A stretch of DNA of 64,000 nt. Source: Aptenodytes patagonicus (lineage: Eukaryota; Chordata; Aves; Sphenisciformes; Spheniscidae). A model generated the notes under the pieces. The model was given only the letters and a program-made list of their open reading frames with translations. It was not told the origin of the DNA and did not search any database. The position numbers and the translations under genes were made by a program. Location of the stretch: assembly GCF_965638725.1 (NCBI RefSeq), contig NC_134950.1:11842101-11906100 (forward strand), read 5' to 3'. This document shows positions 13,512 through 22,400 of this stretch, piece by piece. Position 1 is the first letter of the stretch, and each line of letters begins with the position of its first letter.

Positions 13512-13517
13512 TTTATT
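13512..13517 (-). terminator. TRIB1: Distal polyadenylation signal of TRIB1 (AATAAA)
   Basis: The plus strand reads TTTATT here, giving a canonical AATAAA on the minus strand about 1.77 kb after the TRIB1 stop codon. Cleavage would be expected 10-30 bases further on, near 13485-13500. A long 3' UTR fits the known TRIB1 mRNA of mammals. Confidence 0.6.
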
Positions 13518-15152
13518 AAAACTTTCTACAAGTCAGACTTTATCATCCAGGTTTCCATATACATATACATATTTACAAGTTGGACATAGTGTTTTTAGCT
13601 TTTCTGGCAGAGTTTTCTACCAATATATACAAATGTACTGTTTTTCATAGAAGGGTTAAACTGTATCACAGATACAAATGTCAAGCAATCATGAGAGGTT
13701 TAGTGCAACGGAGAGCTGTAGTGCCCTGCTCTTAATGCTCATGATTCTGTCAAGTTAGTATTGCCAACAATAATTCACATTAAATTGCTCTTCGACACCT
13801 CTTATTAGGACAAACAAAGTACAACAAAACAAGAAAACAAAACCCCAAACAGTAAGGTATGTACAAAGTACACAGTCCATGAGGTATACATGGTATTCTT
13901 GCAACGCGTGGTGGGACTGCAGCTTGCCGGGGGTTTACCTTAAAATGACTTCACTCGAACTGTGCCGTGTCCGGGACGTACGTTACCCACCCACAGCCAT
14001 TTCAGAACCTGCGCTCTCGCCTAAGGCGAATGGACATCTCTTTGCATAAGCCACTGGACACAAATGTGAAACGAAGCAGAAATTTTAGGCAGGACTAAGC
14101 TTTACTTACCCCCAACCCAGGAAGCTAATGATTTAGATATATTCATTATCCACGCACATTGGAAAGACTATGAATAATCATGCAAAAAAAAAAAAAAATT
14201 AAGGGGAAAAAAAGAAATGTAGCCAGAGGCAAACAACATACCTGAATAATCAACTAAGGGCATCTGGAGATTTTACTCTTAAGACTAACTTTTTGGGGAG
14301 TGGAGGGGAGAAGAGGAGAGGGGATGTGATGTTTTTAAGAGTTGAGCCTGTAGGAAAACACAACCGTGTTTACATGTACTGTACAAGATACCCCTTATCG
14401 TTTTCCAAGGGAAGGCGCCCCAGCCGATAGTGTTACGGTTTGGTAAACGGATATGTTTTGGCACTCAGAGCTAACGAGACCTGCTACTTGACAAGCTCGC
14501 TGAGGGCATAAAGTTATACAGGCTACACCATGGTAACACGAGGCTTAAGTCTATTTAAAATGCTTTCCTGGTCAGCGAATGGAATCGGAGGGGATCCAGC
14601 TGGGAGATCCACCAGTTTCTGCTTCGGAAAGAGCCACAGCAGTGGTTTGTCTTACGGGTGGATCTAGGAGCTTCATGCCTCTGAAAGCAAGATCAGCTGG
14701 AGGAGCAGCAGCGAGCAGGCAGCTGGCCGTGGCAGGTGAAGACCTCCTTCCCTCATTAAAGTGCGCTTACAGTCAGAAAGCTACTTTGCAAGCCGGCTGG
14801 TGTGGCACGCCGAGTCGATTCCCCTTTTTACGCATTTCTGTCAGATGTGCTCAGTTAGAGGCGCGCCTCGTGCCCCCCACCCCCTAAGCATCACGGCCAG
14901 GGCTCCGCACCCCCGTAGCCACCGTGGGAAAGCAGAAGGGGCTGCCTTTCTGTCTCACACCTCACCAGCCATAAGACTCTGCAGCCAAGATGCGGCCAGT
15001 TACACCAGTGGAGAATGCGGGAGGCAGGAGAAAAGCCAGGCGGCTCTCGCAAAGCTGCCCGGGTCCTCCAGGGCCAGCGGGTCGGACCTACCAGCAGAGC
15101 AAGAGGATGAAACTCTGAGTACGCTCAGGGAGCGGAGATCTATGGGTTGGCG

Positions 15153-15158
15153 TTTATT
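15153..15158 (-). terminator. TRIB1: Candidate proximal polyadenylation signal of TRIB1
   Basis: A second AATAAA on the minus strand lies about 127 bases after the stop codon, which would give a very short 3' UTR isoform. Only the hexamer is seen; use is not shown. Confidence 0.35.
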
Positions 15159-15284
15159 TTAAACAAGGTCACTTTTCTGACCATACTGGCATTTTAAGAT
15201 GCTGTTGAGTTTGCAAACGTTGAAAAATGAAGCCCTACGAAGATGCCGGAGGTGAGAACCATGGAGGATTTTGAGATTTCGGGG

Positions 15285-15753
15285 TTAGCAGAAGAAGGAA
15301 CTAATATCGTCATTGTCTCCGTGGTATTCTGGAACAATTTGATCTGAAGTTCCCGTCTCCTGGTCTGTATATCCAGGCTCCAAGACCGCCTCAAACCAAG
15401 GGTGAAGCAAGATCTCCGGAGCAGTGAGTCTTTCAGAGGGCTCCCGCCGCAGGAGGCTGCGGATGAGGCATCGGGCTTTGGGGGAGACGTGGTCAGGAAT
15501 ACAGAACTGTCCACGCCGGATTTTGGAAAACAGAGTGCTAGGGTCCGAGTCATGGAAGGGATAGCGTCCCACCAACAGGGTATAGAGCATCACTCCCAAA
15601 CTCCACACGTCGGCCGATTTTCCAGAGTAAGTCCCTGTTGTGTTTAGGATCTCAGGGCTGACGTACGCTGGGCAGCCGTGCTTGTCTGAGAGCGCATCGT
15701 CTTCGCCTTTGATGATGTGTGTGTCTTCCAGGCTCTCCAGCCGCAGCTGAGTC
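15285..15753 (-). CDS. TRIB1: TRIB1 coding exon 3 with stop
   Basis: 469 bases; the first G completes Arg199, then [12 protein letters not shown]. It codes for the C-lobe ([29 protein letters not shown]), the MEK1-binding HPWF and the COP1-binding tail, ending SSFFC then TAA at 15285-15287. Confidence 0.97.
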
Positions 15754-18700
15754 CTAGGGAGGGCAGGAGAGGAAGCCACAGGTTAGAAATAGCAACACCC
15801 AGGCATAAGCAAGCACGGCGAGCCCCCCCCGGCTGCAGCAATCCTCACTCCCCTTCTCGCATAGGCATAAAAAGGAGAGGAAACACTTTTTAATTTGCAG
15901 CAGAGAAGTTGCCTGGACTCCTGGACCCGGGCAATGGAGCACAGCTATGTGCATCGGGTAGGCACTCAGCAATGCCTGCTTGTTTCATTTACTGGGGATT
16001 TTAACAACACAGAAGGCTCTCGAGGAACACCAGCAAGTCACCTTCTATCTACGCAGGTTGCACTGCAACTGCAGGGGGTTAATCGGCTACAATGCATCGT
16101 ACACGCTGCTATTTGCGGTTCAGGCTTTGAGCAAACAGCGTCCAGCTGCGTGATTTTGCAAACCACAAAGTCCAGCTCCCTTCCGTGCTTGCGGGAATCA
16201 TCGGCTCTCCCGAGTTTTGTATGTTATTTTTTAATTGTTACTCTTTTTGCCTTTCTGGAGGGTACCACCGCACCCACCACCTCCCGGGTGGAGATGGGTC
16301 CACCTTGACCTCCCATTTTGCGGGGAAAGGGGAGCTTCGCATCAGCGAGGAAGCCGTCGGCTCGCCCTGGAAGGACTCTACACTGCCTTGCAGCCCGCTG
16401 GGGTGTAGATGCATTGGCTGCAGCCTGTCCTCAGCGTGACCTCGCCAAATACCCATTGGTTCTGCAAACGGAAAATATGACTCAACACGAACCGTGGGCC
16501 CGGGATTGGCTGCAGGAGCCCTGAAACTGCACCTGTGCCGGAGAGCCCAAGTCCGCCTGCCATTGCTTAACCCTCTTCTTGCCAAATGGGATGCACATGA
16601 CACTCGCCTGTGCAACGCGTTATTTCCAAATGAGCAAGACTGTGTGCAATGTAACATTTCAACAAATGTTTCATCTTCTTATGGGCGGGAAAAGCTGCAA
16701 TAGTTTCCTTCAAAGGAATTACTTTCTTTGCATGTCAACATATGGTTGTTTCTGTTTAAGAGGGGCAGTGCTGGTTAATTTTCTTATCACATTTATAAGT
16801 GATATCCTGAAGAAGCATTAGCCCAGTTAAACAGAAAAAAACAAAACCAAAACATGTTTTCTTCTGCTTCTGTAACATTACTTCCAGTTTCATCAGATTA
16901 AGCACAACTCCATTACAGCTTTTACTTATTTTTTTAGCTTTCCACAGGATAAGCAGCTAGTCAGCATCAGTTTTGCTGATTAATAATGTATTTCTGGCTC
17001 TGCCACATGTGGTGAGGCACTACAAGAGCAGCAAACACTCCAGGGAAATACTGAATTATTTCCCTAATCTAAATTTAACAACTAGATTCTGGATCTCCTT
17101 TCTATAAACCTAGGCTTTAGGCTAAGTTTTACCAAAGTGCTTTTCTTCAGTGCAGGATTCCCAAAGCAATATTTAACTGTGTCCCACCTTCCCTCCCATG
17201 CATGCCCACATCCACGAGAACAGGGGGCACGGAAAGCACCGCCACCGGTAGTGGAGGAGGGATAAAAGCCTTGAAGGACACAGCCGGTCTTTCAGCAGCA
17301 GCGTAACCCTGATCAGCAGGGGATTTCAGTGAGGAGACCCCTCACGAGCACCCCTCTCCCGACCGCGGATCTGCCACGGGTCAGGTCCCAGCCACAAGGA
17401 GGGACCAGAGGCTCAGGCTCCTCACAACTCCTGCTCCCTCAGACGGGCCATTCCCTCTCCCTGGCCCAACGCCTCAGCCTCCCTCCTCTCCTTTTCTCTG
17501 CCTTTTATTCATTTTACACTGAATGAGTGGCACACATGACATCTTCTGGCGCTAACGAGCACCCGAACTATCGTCCCTTTGTCTACCAGTGGGTTTCACT
17601 GAACTTTTGCTGAATGAGAGGAAGCTCCCGGCGAGCTTCCTCCCTTTCATCAGTCGAGATCTAACTAAGAGTAAGTACATACCAGTTAGATCCGTGACCT
17701 ACAACACACACGTGATGGGGACCTACTCGGATCGCTCGCAGGTGATGCCTGGCTGACATGGCTGTTTCCACTCCCTGGGACACTTTTTGCATCTCTGGAT
17801 GTGGCATTCCTCCCTCCCCACTCACCCCAGGGCTGGCTGGTGACAACCGCTTACCTTTCTTCATTAGAGAAGACAAATTTCCTGAGCTTGAGGTCACCAA
17901 GTACGATGGCCGACTGGTGGCAGTGAGCTACAGCAGAGACAATCTGCTTGAACAGCCGGGCAGCCTCCTCTTCCCTCAGCCTCTTGCAGCTCCTCACGTA
18001 GGAGTGCATGTCCCCAAAGTCCTTTTCAAAGAACACATAGGCCTTGGTGTCCCCGAGGATGACTTCAACAACCCCGGTGATGTTTCTGTGCGACGGTAGC
18101 TGAATGTAAGGCCGGATCTTGTCCTGGTAGTGTTTGAGGGGGAACACCTGTAAAGAGGAAATTAAACCAAAATTCATTCTCAAGGGCGTTGAAAACAGCC
18201 GCTCGCGTAGCAACTCTCCCCAAACAATGACGAGGGAGCTGGAGGGGAGCCAGAGCTCAGCAGGAGCTCCGTTCAAAGCGGTTACCGAGACCCTTCCTGT
18301 TCATTTTATATTGAAAAGGGGGAAAAAATAAAACGAACCACCACCCCCAAAGCTTTTTGGGGAAGGTACTCCGAGGTAACCCGGAGTTACAGCTTATTTC
18401 AGCGCATATAAAATCCCCACCGGCGGCAGGCCGGGCGTTTCTAACCGGGGAGCAGCGGGAGGATGTTTTGCAAGGCTCTCCCCGGGTCGAGCGGTTACGC
18501 GGCGCTCAGAAACACCGGTAGGATCCCCCCCCCTCCCCCGCCCCGCTCCCCATCCGCGCCCGCGGAGCTCCGCGCTCACCTTGCAGCGCAGCTCCCGGCC
18601 GGAGCTAACGCTCAGCGCCCTCGACACCTGCTCCCGCTCGGCCAGCGGCAGCAGCAGGTAAGAGGCGATCAGGCTGGGACCCGCCGCTCCCCCGCCGGCG

Positions 18701-18882
18701 GGAGAAGCGGGGGAACAAGGCGACCCGGGAGCGCTCAGGCAATCCGGGGGTCCGCAGTCGGCGAGGCGAGGGCACTTGGCGGCCGGCGCTTCTTCGGCGG
18801 GGCCGTCGTGGAGAGGTTGGAGCCGCTTAGCCGGAGCGCTGCGGCAGCGGGCGGCCGGCAGGAGGGACGCGGGGCGGCTCAT
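15285..18882 (-). CDS. TRIB1: Tribbles pseudokinase 1, three coding exons (complement join 15285-15753, 17855-18147, 18580-18882)
   Basis: The spliced frame is 1,065 nt, 354 residues plus stop (human TRIB1 has 372). The N-terminal tail (1 to about 70) has the family's AAKCPRL and SAPGSPCSP blocks, then [14 protein letters not shown]. The pseudokinase domain follows: FPLK (103-106) at the ATP-lysine position, [11 protein letters not shown] (184-194) in place of the usual HRD catalytic loop, and SLE (206-208) instead of the metal-binding DFG, so little or no catalysis is expected. ILLHPWF (313-319) is the MEK1-binding motif and DQIVPE (336-341) the COP1-binding motif. Known role: scaffold that recruits COP1 to ubiquitinate C/EBP-alpha, and modulator of MAPK signalling and hepatic lipid metabolism. 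TRIB1 is preferred over TRIB2 and TRIB3 because of the [16 protein letters not shown] and long exon-2 match. All junctions are GT-AG and in phase. Confidence 0.97.
15754..17854 (-). other. TRIB1: TRIB1 intron 2
   Basis: About 2.1 kb with GTAAGC donor and CCCTAG acceptor. Open frames inside (for example minus 16238-16657, plus 15895-16308) overlap each other, have no known domain and are taken as chance. Nothing else supported. Confidence 0.9.
17855..18147 (-). CDS. TRIB1: TRIB1 coding exon 2
   Basis: 293 bases coding for residues 102-198 plus two bases of the split Arg199 codon. It covers the N-lobe and the degenerate catalytic loop, with [19 protein letters not shown] and [20 protein letters not shown]. 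The donor is AAAG|GTAAGC. Confidence 0.97.
18148..18579 (-). other. TRIB1: TRIB1 intron 1
   Basis: 432-base intron with donor GTGAGC and acceptor CTTTACAG, phase 0. No other feature seen. Confidence 0.9.
18580..18882 (-). CDS. TRIB1: TRIB1 coding exon 1
   Basis: Codes for residues 1-101, ending RELRCK, with donor AAG|GTGAGC. The start ATG at 18880-18882 gives [10 protein letters not shown]. The known human protein begins about 18 residues longer, so either the bird N-terminus is shorter or the alignment has internal gaps. This start is chosen because it is the first ATG before the conserved AKRL and AAKCPRL blocks. The exon is very GC-rich and lies in the CpG island. Confidence 0.93.
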
Positions 18883-19013
18883 GGAGGGGAGCGGGAGCGG
18901 GCGCGGAGCTAGAGGCGGGCGGTGCGCGCTTGGCGCATCCCTTCGCTCTCCCCGCCGAAACCTCGGGCCGTGTCCACCATCTGCTGCCGACTCCGCGCTA
19001 AAGTAGTTGGAGG

Positions 19014-19017
<4 letters not shown>

Positions 19018-19052
<35 letters not shown>

Positions 19053-19064
19053 AAAGGGGGGGGG
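19018..19064. repeat. A33 homopolymer followed by TTAAA and G9
   Basis: Thirty-three A (19018-19050), then TTAAA, then nine G (19056-19064), about 136 bases upstream of the TRIB1 start codon. On the TRIB1 strand it is a T33 tract. A nucleosome-excluding poly(dA:dT) is possible; its length is likely polymorphic or error-prone. Confidence 0.9.
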
Positions 19065-19157
19065 AAAAAAGCGAGTCTCCTCCTCCTGGCCCCTGACGCA
19101 CGGGGAAATGGGAGGAGGGAGACTCGGACACGCCTGATCCGCTCCGCCCGCTGCTCT

Positions 19158-19254
19158 CCGCGGCCCCGGCCCCCGCGGGCCACGCAGCCAGGCGGGGCGG
19201 CGGGGGACCCGCCGCCCCGCCTGGCTGCGTGGCCCGCGGGGGCCGGGGCCGCGG
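19158..19254. repeat. 97-base palindrome: 47-base arms, 3-base spacer
   Basis: The left arm 19158-19204 is the exact reverse complement of the right arm 19208-19254, with only GGA between them. I checked all 47 positions by eye. Arms are almost entirely G and C. The flanking bases do not pair. It lies about 275-375 bases upstream of the TRIB1 start codon. As DNA it could extrude a very stable cruciform; if transcribed it would form a strong hairpin. Confidence 0.95.
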
Positions 19255-19400
19255 CGGGGACCCCCCTCCCGTGGTCCCCCAGCCGGTCTGGAGCAAGGAC
19301 ATCTCGTGTCCGACTCCGACTCCTGAGGATGGCAGCGCTCGGGGGTCACCCCTTGCTTTCGGGGTTCGCCCCTGGCAAGCCCAGCGTGCTTGCAAAACCC

Positions 19401-22400
19401 TCAAGCCTCCACCGCCCTCTTGTAAGCACAAAGACAGAGGCAGGGAGCGTTTTCTAGCAAAGCTAAGCGGTAAGAAAGTCACCGGCTCCGAAGGATGAGC
19501 GTCTCTTCTGCAAAGGCAGCCCTGGAAATGGCAGCAGCGGGTTTATCCACGACCAGCGTGTGCCGCTGGGAAACGGTGCCAGAAATTTCAAATGCCGCTG
19601 TAGTGCTTTCGAGACAGCATCGCCTCGTGCCGTGTGTAAAAACAAAAAGTTAAGCCCGGCTAACTGTGGGGAGAAAGCGAGCCCAGCTCCATTCCCAGGA
19701 GCTTCTCCTTTACACATTTGCCACGCTTCTCCCCAGCCCCAATTTTTGCTTTTCACTAATCGCTAAATATCGATCGTTCATCCCAAGGTTTGCATCACGA
19801 AGCTGTTATTTACCACCGTTCGTTCACGAACGTGAACGTGCACCATCAGAAATACTTCGCATTGGGCGTTTTCCATGTTAAAACTGTCTGCTCTCCGAAA
19901 AAGGAATAGCATCGAGAGCAAGCAGCAGCCAGCAGCCGAAGTGACCTGTGAGGAGCAGAGAGTCGAGCTCAACAGCCACCATCGGGCTCAGAAGTGTGGG
20001 TTTAAAGGAAAAGTAAACAGATTTGCAGCCAGGGCTGTTAGTAAACGGAAGAAAAATGAGAGAAAACCAGACAACAAATCATCCCTAGAAAAAATGCAGA
20101 CAGCTGTAGTTTTGACAAGAGTGCTTCAGAAGGAAACTCTCCAGCTTTTCTGTTTACATATATGCAAATTTTCTGTAATTCAGTGCTGAGGCTTCCCTAA
20201 TAACACAGGGAGCCTGCGCTTTGTTATTCTCTAGGATCAGTTCCTACCCTGTTTTGGCTTCCCCAACCCTGGCCTGTTAAAGCAGCAGAGAGGGACTGGC
20301 ACGGGGCCCCCCCCAGCTCTGAAGCCCGTGATGCCACGCGTGCAGGTATTCGCTCAGATTCCTGATAGATAACTGCACGGCAAACCCCTGCATGCCTTCA
20401 GCTACTTCTAGTGTATTTTAAGAAACACATGAAACTCTTGTGCAGGATGACTCATAGCATAGCAGTCCCATTAATGCATTTGAACATAAAATGCATATGC
20501 CATAAAGGGATATCCCAGGGCCTGCATTTTCCTTTTTTTTTTTTTTTTCCCAGAAATACAATTCTGTTAATGTCTGCAGATTGTTTCTGAGCGATTCACC
20601 ACAACTCTGAAAGCACGCTACTTTATTTCGTTCCTCTCATAGGTAAAACATGCGCAAGTATCCATCAGACCTTTGTTTTACTTTTCCCTTCCTGGAAGTT
20701 TCATGATTGGGATGCTGCTGCCGGGTGAATTTAGGTGAACTCTGCATGCGTGGGCTGCTTGCTACGTCTGACATAGCGCGAGGTGGGGGGGGTGAGGGTG
20801 TCAGTGATTTTGTGGACAGGGCAAGGGTGTAGACACATCATAAAATTAGCAATGGACCTACATAAACGTACTCATGGGCATTATTGGTGTATAACGGCAT
20901 CCCCTGTAGTCTCTCAGGCTGAGAGAGTGCACCTGGGGTAAGTACGGCCCTTTGGTCCTCACCCTCCTGAAGATGCTCCTCTCTCAGCTCCTGTGCCAGC
21001 TCACTGTCCCCGTTGAGAAGGCCCATACTGAGGATCCATTTGTATGCATCGTTGGAAGCCGTATCCTTCACCTTCCCAGCCGCCGACACATTTAAAGCCT
21101 GTTAGAGTCCACAGCTGGTCACCTCATGCTGGCCCTATGCCACCAGGACCAGCCCAGGTGCTTGGTTCAGGCTACTGGCAGCCAAATGGGGGATGGCACT
21201 CACTGGTCCTTAAGAAGGGCAAAAAGCCCCCCTTGTCATCCTGTCCCCCCAAAAAACCTATCATCTGGGGTGTGAGAGGAGAGCAGAGCACAGAGGTACA
21301 CACAGCATTGCACCCCACAGTCCTGCCACAGGCTCCTGGTGTCTGGGCAGCCTCTTCTCACAGGGATTCCCCAGATTTCACACTCTGGGGGGTGTCCCTG
21401 CTAACTGGAGCACAGAAACTGGGAATGCAGTCCCCAAAGGCCAGGAAAAGATAATCCCTGGGCAGTTCATGCCAGAAGTGCTGGTGGGTGCCTTCTCCCA
21501 GCTGACTGTATAGACCAAACGTCAGTTGTCTATATGTGGCTGAGATGAACCCAAGCTTAAATCTCCCAGGTGTCAGGTCTTTGCAAAATGGGGGCAGTTC
21601 TTGACAGCAGGAAACCTTCATTGCTTCTTTAAAATGCCTGGCATGCTTTCAGGTACTCAAAGCATTAATGTCATGAATAAACATATGGTAGGAATTATTA
21701 ACCAAATTAATAATGCTCACTACCTTATTCTCAGTCTTATGTTTTGGGTATGGATCATAAGAAGAGGTCCACATCCAGACTCCTTTCCATCCCCACCAAA
21801 TTCATTCCAACATGCAGAGCAGAGAAATGATTCCCACTTTGGCTTTTCTGTTTTTTCTAATTTTGGCTGATTCCCAAAATGCAAGGAAAAAAGGGATGCC
21901 AAGGATCGTGTCTGATGCCCTGCACGGCATGGTCCTTCTCAAAGGGTTGAAACTTGTCCTCCTTACCCATCTCCACCAGTGCTTGCATACAAGCCTGGTT
22001 TGGTTATGAATCAGTGGAGAGAACAGGAGGAAGTCCAGGGAGAGGTTTGTGAAGAACAGAACTGTTGCAGCATTTCAGTATTAGAAGATTTTTGCAGAAT
22101 ATGGGGCTACCACACTTGCCATAGCGGTCTCTTGTTCATTGTAGGTCACACCACAGGCTTTTAAGCATCCAGGCATGTCTCCTGCATTAGTCTCCTCCTG
22201 AAATCAAAAGCCATTGGGGGTCTTCCTTCTATTCCCTGCACAAGCCTTCATCATTCCATCTCCCCCTCCCCCAAAAAAGATTTTTTGGGGGCTACCTGCT
22301 TAGCATACATGAGGTGAATACTAGCATGGCAATTCTCAGCTGTGCCTGCGGTGAATTTGAGTCTGAATGGCTTTACAGCCCTTCCAAATGAACCAAAGGC

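Larger units (their letters stand above)
13495..15284 (-). other. TRIB1: TRIB1 3' untranslated region (predicted)
   Basis: About 1.8 kb between the TRIB1 stop codon and the distal AATAAA. It holds no long coding frame on the gene's strand. It contains A/U-rich stretches and an internal AATAAA at 15153-15158. TRIB1 mRNA is known to be short-lived and regulated after transcription, which fits a long 3' UTR. The exact 3' end is inferred from the signal alone. Confidence 0.6.
18430..19400 (-). promoter_or_regulatory. TRIB1: CpG-rich island around TRIB1 first exon and promoter
   Basis: This is the most GC- and CpG-rich part of the window, covering intron 1, exon 1 and about 500 bases upstream, with GC-box-like GGGCGG or CCGCCC elements (for example near 19144-19150). 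No TATA box is evident at a sensible distance, so dispersed CpG-island initiation is likely. The transcription start cannot be fixed from the sequence. The A33 tract and the large palindrome lie within it. Confidence 0.75.

Noticed and set aside
18463-18912. 149-codon plus-strand frame
   Set aside because: Antisense shadow of TRIB1 exon 1 in the CpG island, where stop codons are rare.
19821-19838. Short inverted repeat CGTTCAC-GAAC-GTGAACG upstream of TRIB1
   Set aside because: Seven-base arms are too short to claim a regulatory site without conservation or binding data.
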